DNA of 64,000 nt from Corynebacterium oculi (GCF_001412105.1 NZ_LKST01000004.1:124001-188000); one strand, 5' to 3'. Shown: positions 39,917 through 50,360, counted from the first letter of the stretch. A program made the numbers and translations. Notes: generated by a model from the sequence alone, not told the origin.

Positions 39917-42856
39917 GTGTTGATCCTATTGGGTGTCCTCACCGCCGCTGCGGTGGTAGCCCCCGTGCTCATCAGATACCTGGGCCGTCCCGCCTTCGGG
40001 CTGCTCGCCCTTGCGCCCCTGGCTGGCTTCGTGTGGGTGCTGCAACAGTTCCTCTCCGGCCCCCTGGGCCGGGGTGAGGAGATTGTCTCGCATACCGGTT
40101 GGCTGTCCACCCTGAACATGAACCTGGTGTTCCGGCTGGATGGCCTGGCCGGTATTTTCAGCCTCATCATCCTGGGCGTGGGCGCCCTGGTGCTGCTGTA
40201 TTGCTGGGGGTATTTTGATTCCAACCCGCGCCGCCTGTCCATGTTTGGCGCGCAGATGGTGGCCTTCTCCATGGCCATGTTTGGGCTGGTCACCTCGGAT
40301 AGTTTCCTGCTGATGTACATCTTCTGGGAGATTACCTCGGTGCTCTCCTTCCTCCTGGTGGGATATTACGGGGAGCGGGCCTCCTCGCGGCGGGCCGCGG
40401 GCCAGGCCCTCATGGTGACCACCCTGGGTGGGCTGACCATGCTGGTGGGGTTCATTCTGCTGGGCCAGGCGAGCGGGGTGTGGTACTTCTCCGATCTCGG
40501 CAGCGTTCCCGACCTCACTGCGGTGCCGCACATCACCGTCGCCATCATCTTGATCCTGGCGGGTGCCCTGTCCAAGTCTGCCATCGCGCCCACGCACTTC
40601 TGGCTGCCCGGGGCAATGGCCGCCCCCACTCCGGTCTCGGCATACCTGCACTCGGCGGCGATGGTCAAGGCGGGCATTTATCTGGTGGCGCGCCTGGCCC
40701 CGGATATGCACGTGGTGCAAACCTGGCATTTAGTGATTATCCCGGTGGGGATCTTCACCATGTTGATGTCCGGGTGGATGGCGCTGCGGCAAAAAGACCT
40801 GAAGCTGATCCTGGCCTACGGCACGGTGTCTCAGTTGGGGTTCCTCATGGCGGTCATCTCCGTGGGTTCCCGGGAGGCCACGATGGCCGGGCTGGCGTTG
40901 ACCTGCGCGCACTCGCTCTTCAAGGCCACCCTGTTCATGGTGGTGGGCGCGATTGACCACACCACGGGCACCCGTAATACGCAGGAGCTTTCCGGTCTGT
41001 GGCGCAAGCAGCCGTACATCTTCGGCGTGGCGGCGCTGGCGGCGGCCTCTATGGCCGGCATCCCGCCGCTGTTTGGCTTTGTGGCCAAGGAGGCCGCCCT
41101 GGAGGCGATCTTGCACGAGGAGCTGCTGGTGGGCATGCCCGGGCGACTCATGCTGGTGGGCATGGTGCTGGGCTCGATCCTCACCATGACGTATAGCTGC
41201 TTCTTCCTGTACGGGGCCTTTGCCACCAAGCCGCAGGAGCACCCGACGGGGGGCGGCGTCTCGCAGCCGGTGGCCACCATGCACGCCATCGGCCCCAAGT
41301 TGTATCTGGCTCCCACCATCTTGATGGCGCTGACTATCGCCCTGGGCGTGTATCCGCCGCTGATCGGCGGCTTCATTGATGCCTATCTGGACGCGACCTT
41401 CCCGGTTGCGCCGGGCGAATACGTGGCGCATCTGGCGCTGTGGCACGGCCTGAGCGTCCCGCTGCTGCTCTCCACGGTGATCGTGGCCTCCGGTGCCCTG
41501 CTGTTCTGGCAGCGTCACCTTTTGCGTTACCTTCAGGCGGAGGAGCCTGCCTTGGGCAGCGCCGATGTCGCCTATGATTCCGTGCTGATGTTCTTCCGCC
41601 GGGCGTCCCTGCGGCTCACGGCCTCCACCCAACGCGGTTCCTTGATGGTGAACCTGGGGATCATCTTCGCGGTGCTCACGCTGCTTCCGCTGGCGGCCCT
41701 CATCGCGGGCGAGCGCAACGATATTCGCATGGAGCTGTGGGGGAACCCGTGGCAGGCGGTGCTGGCGCTCATCATCGTGGCCATGGCGATTGGGGCCACG
41801 CTCACTCATAACCGACTCTCCGGGGTCATCATGGTGGGGGTCACCGGCTACAGCCTGGCCATGATCTTTGCCCTGCACGGGGCACCGGACCTCGCGCTCA
41901 CGCAGGTCCTGGTGGAGACCATCGTGATGGTGGTGTTCATGCTGGTGCTACGCAAGTTGCCCACCGTCACGGAGTGGCGGGGTACCCCCAAGGGCAATCG
42001 CAACCGCGCGTGGCTGTCCATCGCCGTGGGCCTTTCTGTCACCGTCATCGCGCTTTTTGCCATCAACGCCCGGCAGGAGGCGTCGATAGCCGAGTACATT
42101 CCCGATCTGGCTTACGAGATCGGGCACGGCGCGAACGCGGTGAACGTGCTGCTGGTGGACATTCGCGCCTGGGACACTCTGGGCGAGATTTCCGTGCTGG
42201 TCATCGCGGCCACCGGCGTGGCCTCCCTGATCTATGGCACGCGCTCGTTCTCCCGCGCCTCGCGGCGGCCCACCCTTAGCGCCGTGGGGCGGCGCTGGCT
42301 GTCTGCGGAGATTGACTCGGAGAAGGCCCAGAACCGTTCCCTGATGGTGGACGTGATCACGCGGGTTTCCTTCCCCTCGATGATCGTGCTCTCCATGTAT
42401 TTCTTCTTCGCCGGGCATAACGCCCCCGGTGGCGGCTTCGCCGGGGGGCTCGTGGCCGCCCTGGCGCTGAGCCTGCGCTACCTCGCCGGGGGCCGTGCGG
42501 AGCTGGAGGAGGCCCTGCCTATCGACGCCGGGCGTCTCCTGGGCTCCGGCCTCTTCCTCTCCGCCCTCGCGGCCATCTGGCCTATGTTCCTGGGCCGCCC
42601 GCCGCTGACCACGGAGGTCTGGGACTTCGCTCTGCCGTTGATCGGGGAGATACACCTGCCGTCCGCGTTGCTCTTCGACGCCGGCGTGTACCTCATCGTG
42701 ATCGGCCTCATCATGCACATCTTGACCTCGCTGGGCGGACAGATCGACCAGGACGAGGCCGCGCGCCGCCAGCGCGCCCGCGACCGCGCCCGCTCGATGG
42801 CGCGCGAGGCGCAGCGGCGTCGTCAAGCAACTACTGCCGGAAAGGAGAATCGCTGA
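39917..42856 (+). CDS. mrpA: Mrp antiporter subunit A, fused to B
   Basis: About 979 residues from GTG 39917, with AAAGGAGAG about 10 bases upstream. The N-terminal ~500 residues are a NuoL-like 14-helix module (SDSFLLMYIFWEITSVLSFL; HFWLPGAMAAPTPVSAYLHS; KDLKLILAYGTVSQLG); the C-terminal part carries the extra helices of MrpA and a MrpB domain (TRVSFPSMIVLSMYFFFAGH; GGGFAGGLVAALALSLRYLA). Fused A/B is the usual actinobacterial form. With C-G it makes a multi-subunit Na+/H+ antiporter for pH and Na+ homeostasis. Confidence 0.95.
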   Translation: MLILLGVLTAAAVVAPVLIRYLGRPAFGLLALAPLAGFVWVLQQFLSGPLGRGEEIVSHTGWLSTLNMNLVFRLDGLAGIFSLIILGVGALVLLYCWGYFDSNPRRLSMFGAQMVAFSMAMFGLVTSDSFLLMYIFWEITSVLSFLLVGYYGERASSRRAAGQALMVTTLGGLTMLVGFILLGQASGVWYFSDLGSVPDLTAVPHITVAIILILAGALSKSAIAPTHFWLPGAMAAPTPVSAYLHSAAMVKAGIYLVARLAPDMHVVQTWHLVIIPVGIFTMLMSGWMALRQKDLKLILAYGTVSQLGFLMAVISVGSREATMAGLALTCAHSLFKATLFMVVGAIDHTTGTRNTQELSGLWRKQPYIFGVAALAAASMAGIPPLFGFVAKEAALEAILHEELLVGMPGRLMLVGMVLGSILTMTYSCFFLYGAFATKPQEHPTGGGVSQPVATMHAIGPKLYLAPTILMALTIALGVYPPLIGGFIDAYLDATFPVAPGEYVAHLALWHGLSVPLLLSTVIVASGALLFWQRHLLRYLQAEEPALGSADVAYDSVLMFFRRASLRLTASTQRGSLMVNLGIIFAVLTLLPLAALIAGERNDIRMELWGNPWQAVLALIIVAMAIGATLTHNRLSGVIMVGVTGYSLAMIFALHGAPDLALTQVLVETIVMVVFMLVLRKLPTVTEWRGTPKGNRNRAWLSIAVGLSVTVIALFAINARQEASIAEYIPDLAYEIGHGANAVNVLLVDIRAWDTLGEISVLVIAATGVASLIYGTRSFSRASRRPTLSAVGRRWLSAEIDSEKAQNRSLMVDVITRVSFPSMIVLSMYFFFAGHNAPGGGFAGGLVAALALSLRYLAGGRAELEEALPIDAGRLLGSGLFLSALAAIWPMFLGRPPLTTEVWDFALPLIGEIHLPSALLFDAGVYLIVIGLIMHILTSLGGQIDQDEAARRQRARDRARSMAREAQRRRQATTAGKENR

Positions 42857-42858
42857 GA

Positions 42859-43350
42859 ATGGTTGCTAATCTCGTCCTGCTCATTGCCGCAGGCACGCTG
42901 ATCTCCGCCGGGGTGTACCTGGTGCTTGATCGCGCCATGACCAAGATGATGCTCGGCCTCATGCTCATCGGTAACGGGGCCAACCTGCTGATCCTCCAGG
43001 CCGGAGGCTCGGCCGGTTCCCCGCCCATCATGGGCCGGGAATCCGATATCCACGGCGAGGACATCGCCGATCCCCTGGCCCAGGCCATGATCCTCACCGC
43101 CATCGTGATCTCCATGGCGATGGTGGCCTTCATTCTTACCCTCGCCTACCGCCAGTACCGCTACCGCGCGGCGGACGTGATCGAGGACGATAGCGAGGAC
43201 GCCGCCATCGTGGCCCGCCCCACCGTGGCCTCGGCGGCCCCCGATCACGATGCCTCCGACGACCCCGCCACGGGGCGCATGACCTCCGACGGCGATAGCT
43301 TCGGCCCGCGTTCCTTCGAGTCTCCGGTCAAGGGGGAGGAAAATGACTGA
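42859..43350 (+). CDS. mrpC: Mrp antiporter subunit C
   Basis: 163 residues, three membrane helices; NuoK-like with MLGLMLIGNGANLLILQAGG and DPLAQAMILTAIVISMAM. The C-terminal 60 residues are a charged tail. Coupled to mrpA (two-base gap) and overlapping mrpD by eight bases. Confidence 0.94.
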   Translation: MVANLVLLIAAGTLISAGVYLVLDRAMTKMMLGLMLIGNGANLLILQAGGSAGSPPIMGRESDIHGEDIADPLAQAMILTAIVISMAMVAFILTLAYRQYRYRAADVIEDDSEDAAIVARPTVASAAPDHDASDDPATGRMTSDGDSFGPRSFESPVKGEEND

Positions 43351-45085
43351 CCTTGCCTCCTCCCTCGCCCCGGCCATGCCGTACCTGATCCCGGTGCCGA
43401 TCCTGGCCCCGGCGGTGGCGGCAGCATTCGCCTTAGTGCTAGCGCGCTTTATGAATATTCAGCAGCGTTTCGTGGCTTCCTTCGCCCTGCTGAGCACCAT
43501 CATCGTCTCCGCGCTCATGCTGGTGGTGATTGACCAAGAGGGCACCCAGACCCTCCAGATCGGCGGCTGGGATTCCCCGGTGGGGATCACGCTGGTGGCC
43601 GATCGGCTGTCCACGCTCATGCTGAGTGTGTCCGGCCTGGTGCTCTTTGCGGTGATATGGTACGCCATCGCCCAGGGCGTGCGCGACGGCGGCGAAGATG
43701 ACCCCGTGGCCGTCTTTGTGCCCACCTACCTCCTGCTCTCCATGGGCGTGAACATCTCCTTCCTAGCCGGGGACCTCTTCAATCTCTACGTGGGCTTCGA
43801 GGTGTTCCTGGTGGCCTCCTACGTGCTACTCACCCTGGGTAGCTCGGCCCCCCGCGTGCGCGCGGGAGTGGGCTACGTGATGGTCTCCATGGTCTCCTCC
43901 ATGATCTTCCTCTTCGGCCTGGCGATGGTGTACGCCTCCGTGGGCACGCTGAACATGGCGCAGATCGGCATGCGCATGGAGGACGTGCCCTCGGGTACCC
44001 GCACGGCGATCTTCGCGGTGCTGCTGGTGGCCTTTGGCATCAAGGCCGCGGTGTTCCCCCTTGATGCCTGGCTGCCGGATTCCTACCCCACGGCTCCCTC
44101 CCTGGTCACCGCCGTGTTCGCGGGCCTGCTCACCAAGGTGGGCGTGTACTCCATCATCCGCGCCCAGACGGTGATCTTTACCGACGGCTCGCTCAATACC
44201 ATGCTGCTCTTCGTGGCCCTGGCCACCATGTTCGTGGGTATTTTAGGCGCCATGGCGCAAAGCGATATTAAGCGCCTGCTCTCCTTTACGCTGGTCAGCC
44301 ACATCGGATACATGATCTTTGGCCTGGCCCTGGGCACCGCCCACGGCCTTTCCGGGGCGATCTTTTACGCCGTGCATCACATTCTGGTGCAAACCGCGCT
44401 CTTCCTCGTGGTGGGGCTCATCGAGCGCCAGGCGGGCACCTCCTCGCTGCGTCGCCTGGGTTCCCTGCTCTACACCACCCCTTTGATCGCCATCCTGTAT
44501 TTCATTCCGGCGATCAACCTTGGCGGTATCCCGCCGTTTTCCGGGTTCATCGGCAAGGTCATGCTCATGCAGGCGGGCGCGGAACGCGGCGACGCCATGG
44601 CCTGGTTGCTCATCGGCGGCGCGGTGGCCACCTCCCTGCTCACCCTGTACGTGATGGTGATCGTGTGGTCCAAGGGCTTCTGGCGCGACCGCAAGGACGC
44701 CCCCGAGGGTCACCTGGCTATGGCCCGCCCGGCCCCGCTGGCGGACGTCACCGATGAGGTGGAGATGACCGAGCGCGATGACGTGGGCCGCATCCCCGTG
44801 GGCATGGTGGGCTCCACCGCTCTGTTGGTGGTGGCCTCCCTGGGGCTCACCGTCTTTGCCGGGCCGCTGGTGGGGGTGGCGCAGCGCGCGGCGGAATCCG
44901 CCTCAGACGTGAGCATTTACCGCTCGGCGGTGCTCGGCCCCCACGCCGATGACCCCACCCGCACCCTTGATCCCTCCGTCCGGCTTGACGAGGGGGAGGA
45001 TAGCTACGAAAGCCGCATCTCCTCCACCTCCTCCCCGAGCACGACGTCCCGCCCCACCACCCCCACCTCCGAGGAGGAACGCTAA
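43343..45085 (+). CDS. mrpD: Mrp antiporter subunit D
   Basis: 580 residues. NuoM/N-like 14-helix core with the family's conserved glutamate in FNLYVGFEVFLVASY and lysines in FGIKAAVFPLDAWLPDSYP and AQSDIKRLLSFTLVSHIGYM. An unusual acidic/Ser/Thr-rich tail of about 100 residues follows (SVRLDEGEDSYESRISSTSS). Confidence 0.94.
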   Translation: MTDLASSLAPAMPYLIPVPILAPAVAAAFALVLARFMNIQQRFVASFALLSTIIVSALMLVVIDQEGTQTLQIGGWDSPVGITLVADRLSTLMLSVSGLVLFAVIWYAIAQGVRDGGEDDPVAVFVPTYLLLSMGVNISFLAGDLFNLYVGFEVFLVASYVLLTLGSSAPRVRAGVGYVMVSMVSSMIFLFGLAMVYASVGTLNMAQIGMRMEDVPSGTRTAIFAVLLVAFGIKAAVFPLDAWLPDSYPTAPSLVTAVFAGLLTKVGVYSIIRAQTVIFTDGSLNTMLLFVALATMFVGILGAMAQSDIKRLLSFTLVSHIGYMIFGLALGTAHGLSGAIFYAVHHILVQTALFLVVGLIERQAGTSSLRRLGSLLYTTPLIAILYFIPAINLGGIPPFSGFIGKVMLMQAGAERGDAMAWLLIGGAVATSLLTLYVMVIVWSKGFWRDRKDAPEGHLAMARPAPLADVTDEVEMTERDDVGRIPVGMVGSTALLVVASLGLTVFAGPLVGVAQRAAESASDVSIYRSAVLGPHADDPTRTLDPSVRLDEGEDSYESRISSTSSPSTTSRPTTPTSEEER

Positions 45086-45594
45086 TGTACCAAGGTGCAC
45101 GAAACAGAATGCGTCCCCTCACCCTGCTGTGGATCGCGCTCTTGTGGTGCGGTCTCATGGGGGAGGTCACCTGGGCCAACGTGGCGGCGGGGCTCCTGGT
45201 GGGCCTCGGCGTGATCTTTACCCTGCCGCTGCCCCGGCTGCCCATCGCCCACCTCACGGTGGAATGGAAGGCGCTATTTGTTTTTCTGAGCCACTGGCTC
45301 AAGGAACTGTTCACCGCAAGCTTCAAGGTGGCCTCCCTCGCGCTGCGTCCACAGACGCTGCCTAAAACAGCCATCGTGAAGGCACCCATGCGCGTGAATA
45401 GCGAGTTGATTCTCACCCTGGCCACCATCTTGTACAACCTTCAGCCCGGCGGCTGCATCACCGACATCGACATCGCCAACCGCATGTGGACGGTACACCT
45501 GGTGGACGCCCCCACCCCGGAGGCCATCGAGCGGGAACTACGCAAGATCCGCGCCCTGGAGCAAAGCATGATCGACATTTTTGAGGGGAGATAA
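45085..45594 (+). CDS. mrpE: Mrp antiporter subunit E
   Basis: 169 residues. Two or three helices, then a cytoplasmic domain with FKVASLALRPQTLPKTAIV, VNSELILTLATILYNLQPGG and HLVDAPTPEAIERELRKIRA, diagnostic of MrpE. Start overlaps the mrpD stop (TAATG). Confidence 0.94.
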   Translation: MYQGARNRMRPLTLLWIALLWCGLMGEVTWANVAAGLLVGLGVIFTLPLPRLPIAHLTVEWKALFVFLSHWLKELFTASFKVASLALRPQTLPKTAIVKAPMRVNSELILTLATILYNLQPGGCITDIDIANRMWTVHLVDAPTPEAIERELRKIRALEQSMIDIFEGR

Positions 45595-45598
45595 GCCC

Positions 45599-45874
45599 GT
45601 GGATTCCACCATTTACCAGGCCATTCTCATGGTAGCGGCGGCGCTCTTTTGCGCCTCGTTCCTGCTGACCAGTTGGCGTATTCTTGCCGGCCCCAATTCC
45701 CTCGACCGCGTGGTGGGGCTCGATGGCCTGGTGGCCATGATGCAGTGCACCCTCGCGGTGTACATCTGTTGGACGCTCGACACCACCGTCTCCAACGCCA
45801 TGCTCGTGATCGCCCTGCTGGGCTTCATCTCCTCCGTGTCCGTGGCCCGCTTCCGCAAGAGGGATGGTTCCTAA
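45599..45874 (+). CDS. mrpF: Mrp antiporter subunit F
   Basis: 91 residues from GTG 45599, preceded by GGGGAG at 45585-45590. Three helices; RILAGPNSLDRVVGLDGLVA and NAMLVIALLGFISSVSVARF are typical. Confidence 0.93.
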   Translation: MDSTIYQAILMVAAALFCASFLLTSWRILAGPNSLDRVVGLDGLVAMMQCTLAVYICWTLDTTVSNAMLVIALLGFISSVSVARFRKRDGS

Positions 45875-45875
45875 C

Positions 45876-46259
45876 ATGAACGTTCAACTCGTCACCGACA
45901 TCCTCTCCCTCATCCTCATCGTGCTGGGGGCGCTACTCTCCTTCGCCGGTTCCGTGGGGCTGGTGCGCTTTAACGACACAATGTCGCGCATTCACGCCGT
46001 GGCCAAGCCCCAAACGGCGGGCCTCATCATTACGATCCTCGGAGCCATCATCCGCATAGCGGGCAGCAAGACCCTCAGCCCCGGCGAGCGCGGTGACATG
46101 GGAATCCTGCTTCTCCTCATCGTTTTCTCCTTTCTCACCTCGCCCGTCACCGCCCAGCGCATTGGGCGTGTGGCCCGCCGCGAGGGGCTCTACGGGGAGA
46201 AAGAGTGCATGTCGCGTAACGACGCCCCCGCCGACCGCGCGCTGGGCAAGAAGCGTTAG
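45876..46259 (+). CDS. mrpG: Mrp antiporter subunit G
   Basis: 127 residues from the ATG at 45876, directly after the mrpF stop. Three helices with SLILIVLGALLSFAGSVGLV, RFNDTMSRIHAVAKPQTAG and LTSPVTAQRIGRVARREG. Last gene of the mrp operon; an operator array of the next gene begins 30 bases downstream. Confidence 0.93.
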   Translation: MNVQLVTDILSLILIVLGALLSFAGSVGLVRFNDTMSRIHAVAKPQTAGLIITILGAIIRIAGSKTLSPGERGDMGILLLLIVFSFLTSPVTAQRIGRVARREGLYGEKECMSRNDAPADRALGKKR

Positions 46260-46289
46260 GCCCGCGCTTCTCGGCCCTCCGCCCCGCCC

Positions 46290-46404
46290 TCAGTGATCGC
46301 GTCAGTGCGGTTCACTGAGGGCGTCACTCTACTCACTGAAGGGCTCAGTGTGCTCAGTGAGGGCCTCACTCTACACACTGAGGCGCTCAGTGAACTACAC
46401 TGAG
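46290..46404 (+). promoter_or_regulatory. Phased TCAGTGA heptamer array and -10 of AlbA_2 regulator 2
   Basis: About eleven copies of (C)TCAGTGA or its inverse (start positions about 46290, 46301, 46312, 46323, 46332, 46344, 46353, 46365, 46376, 46386, 46398; several match only six bases). Spacing is 9-12 bp, mean 10.8, close to one helical turn. TACACT (46396-46401) is a -10 ending eight bases before the ATG and overlapping the last site. Cooperative autorepression is the simplest reading. Confidence 0.75.
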
Positions 46405-46409
46405 CACGC

Positions 46410-48125
46410 ATGAGCGGTCTTGCCTTTCACGATCACCTCGCCCGGCTGCGCGCCCAGGGACAGGACGATGACCAGGTGGAGGTCAAGGCCCTCGCCGGGC
46501 ACCTTGGGAAGAAAAACCCCGAGATCAGGAGCCTATGGGAGAGCGTGAGTGCCTTTGCCAACACCACGGGCGGCTTCCTCTTCCTGGGGCTCAACGAGGA
46601 TAAAGAACTCGGCTTCACCCCAGCCCCCGGATTTGACGCCCAGGATGTGATCGCCAGGCTCCATCAAGGCCTTGATGCCGCCGATAGCACCGGGGCTAAG
46701 GTTGAGCCCGTTCCCGATTACTCCGTGCAGATCGAGTACCTGGACAAAGCCCCCGTGGTAGTTGCGCGCATAGAGCCCCTCTCTGTCAATGGCCCCTGCT
46801 ACGTGAGGGAAAGAGGAATCAAAAACGGCAGTTTCAAGCGCGTGGGAGAGGCCGACAGGAACCTTTCTCCCTTAGAGATTTACGAGTTGCAACACCGCTT
46901 TGACCAACTCACCATCGACGCCAACCCGGTTCCCCGCACCACCACCGATGACCTTGACCCTGATCTGCTCGATTCGGTGAAAAAGCACCTCCGCTCCACC
47001 GGAAGCCGGGCTCTCAGCGGCGGCAAGGGTCAGTGGCTCCGGCACATCAAGATCACCGCCCCCACCGGAGAATTGACCGTGGCCGGTCTGCTCTGTCTTG
47101 GCACCTACCCCCAGGAGGCCTTTCCGCATCATCTCATCGACGTAGCGGTTCACCCCGGGAACACAAAGAGCACCACCGCCCACACGCGCTTCCTCGATCG
47201 CAAGGTGTGCGATGGCCATATTCCGGCCATGCTGCACGATTGCCTCCAAACCATAAAAAAGAATCTGCGCGTGCGGCGCGTGGTCTCCGGTGCTCAGGGC
47301 CACGACGTCCTAGAGATTCCCGAGGACGTGCTCCGCGAGGCCCTTGCCAACGCCGTCATGCACCGCGATTATTCCGAGCAGGCCCTGGCCCAAAGGATTC
47401 ACGTGGACATCTATCCCGACCGCGTAGAGATCACCAACCCCGGTGGTTTTCCCGGGGCCAAAAGCCCTAAGGATCTCCTCGACGGCATTCCTGCCGCCCG
47501 GAACCGCGTGCTTGCGCGGCTTTTGTCGGAGATCCCCACTCCTACGGAAAGCGGTGGGGTACTCGCGGAGAGCAATGGTTCCGGCATTCCCCGCATGTTC
47601 GCGGCCATGCAGGAGGCCGGGTTACCCGTCCCCGAGTACACCGTAAACATCGCTCAGGTGAAGGTCACACTGCGCCGCTTTGGCCTCATGGAACCCAGCG
47701 TAAACGAGTGGTTAAGCGGGCTTCTTGGGCGGGACTACCACGCCACGGACGGCATCGCACTCGTGCTTGCCCGCGAACTCGGCGTGGTCAGCATCGCGGA
47801 TATGCGCACCCAAACCGGACAGGACAGCGATGATCTCCGTGTGGCCCTCCATCAACTACGGGATCGCGGGTTTCTCGCAGAGGTATGCCCCGATCACTTC
47901 CGTATTCCCACTGCGGAGGATCATCTCAGTGAGGCGGAGCGGGATATTCTTGGCGCGCTTTCTCCCACCGAGCCCCAATCCAGCAGGAATATCTCTGAAG
48001 CCACTGGGCGCAGCCTCGCCTCGCTGCGCCCAGTCCTGCGCCGGTTAGTAGATTCCGGCCTGATCCAGGCCACGGCTCCCCCTACCAGCCGCAACCGTGC
48101 CTACCTCCTACCTCAACGCCTCTAA
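46410..48125 (+). CDS. AlbA_2 / GHKL-ATPase / double winged-helix regulator (copy 2)
   Basis: 571 residues. AlbA_2 domain about 20-150 ([19 protein letters not shown]), GHKL-type domain about 300-420 ([55 protein letters not shown]), then two winged-helix units about 440-505 and 510-571 ([20 protein letters not shown]). Same architecture as the gene at 5712 but with an additional helix-turn-helix; sequence similarity is moderate. It stands alone between mrp and a GCS2 ligase and overlaps the latter's 3' end by 18 bases, as a late insertion might. Function unknown. Confidence 0.87.
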   Translation: MSGLAFHDHLARLRAQGQDDDQVEVKALAGHLGKKNPEIRSLWESVSAFANTTGGFLFLGLNEDKELGFTPAPGFDAQDVIARLHQGLDAADSTGAKVEPVPDYSVQIEYLDKAPVVVARIEPLSVNGPCYVRERGIKNGSFKRVGEADRNLSPLEIYELQHRFDQLTIDANPVPRTTTDDLDPDLLDSVKKHLRSTGSRALSGGKGQWLRHIKITAPTGELTVAGLLCLGTYPQEAFPHHLIDVAVHPGNTKSTTAHTRFLDRKVCDGHIPAMLHDCLQTIKKNLRVRRVVSGAQGHDVLEIPEDVLREALANAVMHRDYSEQALAQRIHVDIYPDRVEITNPGGFPGAKSPKDLLDGIPAARNRVLARLLSEIPTPTESGGVLAESNGSGIPRMFAAMQEAGLPVPEYTVNIAQVKVTLRRFGLMEPSVNEWLSGLLGRDYHATDGIALVLARELGVVSIADMRTQTGQDSDDLRVALHQLRDRGFLAEVCPDHFRIPTAEDHLSEAERDILGALSPTEPQSSRNISEATGRSLASLRPVLRRLVDSGLIQATAPPTSRNRAYLLPQRL

Positions 48126-49232
48126 TTCATCGCAGGCGGCCTTGACGGCGGGCACCCAGGAACCTGTCTCCTGGTAGAGGGCTCGTTGCCGCGCGTAGCC
48201 CGCTCCCCGGTCAAGGATCCCCTCCACCAGTGCGAGTTCCTCGGCGCAGCCCAGTTCCCGGGCCAGGGGCATGAGTTCGGATACCAAACCGCGCAGTTCA
48301 TCGCGCACCCAGGCCTCGTCGGTGCGGCGGGAGGTAATAACCAGGGCGTCGAGCCCGTAGCGCGCGGCGCGCCACTTATTTTCGGCCACGTGCCAGGGCT
48401 GCAAGGTGGGGAGTTCCTCCCCGCGCTCGTACATGCGGTCATAGTGCACCACCAGGCAGTGCGTGAGGGCCACCACGGCGGAGAGTTCGCGGAGGTTGGA
48501 GGTGGCGTCGGAGATGCGCACCTCGATGGTTCCCCACTTGGGTGCCGGGCGGACGTCAAAGTGCATGGAGCCGGTGTGGTTAATCACGCCGGAGACGCCC
48601 TGATCGTGCATGTACCCCTCCCATTCCCCCCAGGATTCAAACTGGTAGGGCATGCCGGCGGTGGGTAGCTGCTGGTAGAGCATGGTGCGGTTGGAGGCGT
48701 AGCCGGTGTCCACCCCGTCCCACCCCGGGGAGGAGGCGGTGAGGGCTAGGAGGTGGGGGTACTTGGTCATGATCGCGTTGATGATGGGCCATACCCTGTC
48801 CTCGTGGCTGATGCCCACGTGCACGTGAATCCCCCAGATGAGCATCTGGGAGCCCCAGTATTGCGTGCGTTCGATGATCTCGTTGTAGGAGCCCTTGACG
48901 GACACGGGGTTCTCTCGGAAGTCGGAGAAGGGGTGCGAGCCGGAGGACCATACTCGCAGGCCCAGCCGGGCTGCGGCGCGGCGCACGGCGTCGAGATCGT
49001 GGGCGAGTTCCGCCACGGCCTGCGGAACGGTATCGCATACCCCGGTGACCAGTTCCACGGTGTTTTGCAGAAACTCACGCTCCAGGTGCACCTCGGGGTG
49101 CTCGCGTTCCACTATCTCTATGACCTCGGCGGCCTTGTGCGCGAGGTCATAGGTGGCGGGGTCGATCAGCGCCACCTCCCATTCCACCCCCAGCGTGGGG
49201 CGCGGGGAGCGCTCGAACTTGATCTCAGGCAT
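48108..49232 (-). CDS. Carboxylate-amine ligase, GCS2/YbdK family
   Basis: 374 residues. Glutamate-cysteine ligase-like fold: [20 protein letters not shown] near residue 14, [15 protein letters not shown], and [20 protein letters not shown]. Corynebacteria make mycothiol rather than glutathione, so the natural substrate is likely another acid/amine pair. Position beside the LytR_C gene matches Rv0433 of M. tuberculosis. Confidence 0.88.
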   Translation of the reverse strand: MPEIKFERSPRPTLGVEWEVALIDPATYDLAHKAAEVIEIVEREHPEVHLEREFLQNTVELVTGVCDTVPQAVAELAHDLDAVRRAAARLGLRVWSSGSHPFSDFRENPVSVKGSYNEIIERTQYWGSQMLIWGIHVHVGISHEDRVWPIINAIMTKYPHLLALTASSPGWDGVDTGYASNRTMLYQQLPTAGMPYQFESWGEWEGYMHDQGVSGVINHTGSMHFDVRPAPKWGTIEVRISDATSNLRELSAVVALTHCLVVHYDRMYERGEELPTLQPWHVAENKWRAARYGLDALVITSRRTDEAWVRDELRGLVSELMPLARELGCAEELALVEGILDRGAGYARQRALYQETGSWVPAVKAACDELEALR

Positions 49233-49283
49233 AGCGTTCGCTCGCCTCCATTTCGGGGTTGGGGAGGTGGATCTACAGGAATC

Positions 49284-50114
49284 CTACCGGGTGGGCGCGG
49301 CCACAGCCCCGGCGAGCACCACCGTGAGGTCACCCTGGCCCGCCGTGGTGGCGGGGAGATTGGGATCGTAGGGGCGGGCCACACCGCCTAGTTGATCCGC
49401 GAGGCGGCGCGCGCGCTCCTCGCTACCGGGGGCGCTGGGCTGGTAGAACACGGTGGTCTCATCGACCTTGTATTGCTCCTCGGGGAGGTTGCCCACCTCA
49501 CCGATCTGGTTGCCCTGGCCCTCCAGCTGACGGGAGGTGTTGGCCGCGAGATCCTGCACGGTGGAGTTATTGAGCACGTTCACGCGCCCGCTTTGCGCTT
49601 GGCTTTGTCCGTCTCCCTGAGCCTGATTCTGTCCCTCGCGGGCGTTCTCCGCCGGGGTGCTGGGAGCAGGGGCCGGGGTGCTCGGCTGGCTATCTCCCAC
49701 CACGCCGTTGGCCTCGGCGGGGGCGGGCGTGGCCGGGGTCTGCGGCGCGCCGGTTACCGCGGGCTGCTGGGTGGCCTGACCCGGCTGCGCTTGCCCGGTG
49801 GGGCTTTGCCCGGCGGGCTGCTGGGCGGGAGCGGTGACCTCGGTGGCCTCGGTGGTGGCGTCCGCGCCGGAGTCGTCATTCTTGTCGTCACCACCCACGA
49901 GCGCCCACACGCCCCAGATGGCCAGCAAGATCGCCACGGCTACGAGCACCATGGCCAGGCCTCGGAGGGGGATGCCACTGCCCTCGCCCTGCTCCTCGGG
50001 GGCTTCCTCACCGTCGTAAAAGTCCGCCTCGGTCCCGGAGGCCCCGGCGAGGCCTGCAGCGGCGTCGTCCTCGTAGGGCTCGTAATTCTCTCGATCTTTA
50101 TTCACATCAGACAC
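49284..50114 (-). CDS. LytR C-terminal domain protein
   Basis: 276 residues from GTG 50114 (VSDVNKDREN). Acidic cytoplasmic N-terminus, one membrane helix (about 50-75), a Pro/Ala/Gln/Thr-rich linker, and a C-terminal LytR_C domain (VNVLNNSTVQDLAANTSRQL; GDLTVVLAGA). Equivalent to Rv0431. Probably anchored in the envelope and linked to wall assembly. It is followed by the GCS2 ligase gene and preceded by the DUF3263 gene. Confidence 0.82.
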   Translation of the reverse strand: MSDVNKDRENYEPYEDDAAAGLAGASGTEADFYDGEEAPEEQGEGSGIPLRGLAMVLVAVAILLAIWGVWALVGGDDKNDDSGADATTEATEVTAPAQQPAGQSPTGQAQPGQATQQPAVTGAPQTPATPAPAEANGVVGDSQPSTPAPAPSTPAENAREGQNQAQGDGQSQAQSGRVNVLNNSTVQDLAANTSRQLEGQGNQIGEVGNLPEEQYKVDETTVFYQPSAPGSEERARRLADQLGGVARPYDPNLPATTAGQGDLTVVLAGAVAAPTR

Positions 50115-50138
50115 AATAGCCACTTTACATATCAAAAA

Positions 50139-50360
50139 TTACAATTTCCCGTGGCTCTCCCGGAGCGTCGCCAGCCGTCGCACCAGCGCGGGGTGCGTCG
50201 CCATCGCCTCGGGGGCGTCGATAAGCAGATTGAGGCGCTGATAATAGCGCACCGGGCTGATCCCCAGCTCCGCGCGGATCGCCTCCTCGCGCGCACCCAG
50301 GGCGCGCGGGGCGCGCTGCGCAAAGTCCAGCAGGCGGGCGTCGAAGTCACTCAGGGCCAT
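50139..50360 (-). CDS. DUF3263 protein
   Basis: 73 residues from the ATG at 50360. [20 protein letters not shown] and [17 protein letters not shown], the HTH-like DUF3263 pattern (Rv0430). Likely a small DNA-binding protein; target unknown. Divergent from def by 16 bases. Confidence 0.85.
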   Translation of the reverse strand: MALSDFDARLLDFAQRAPRALGAREEAIRAELGISPVRYYQRLNLLIDAPEAMATHPALVRRLATLRESHGKL

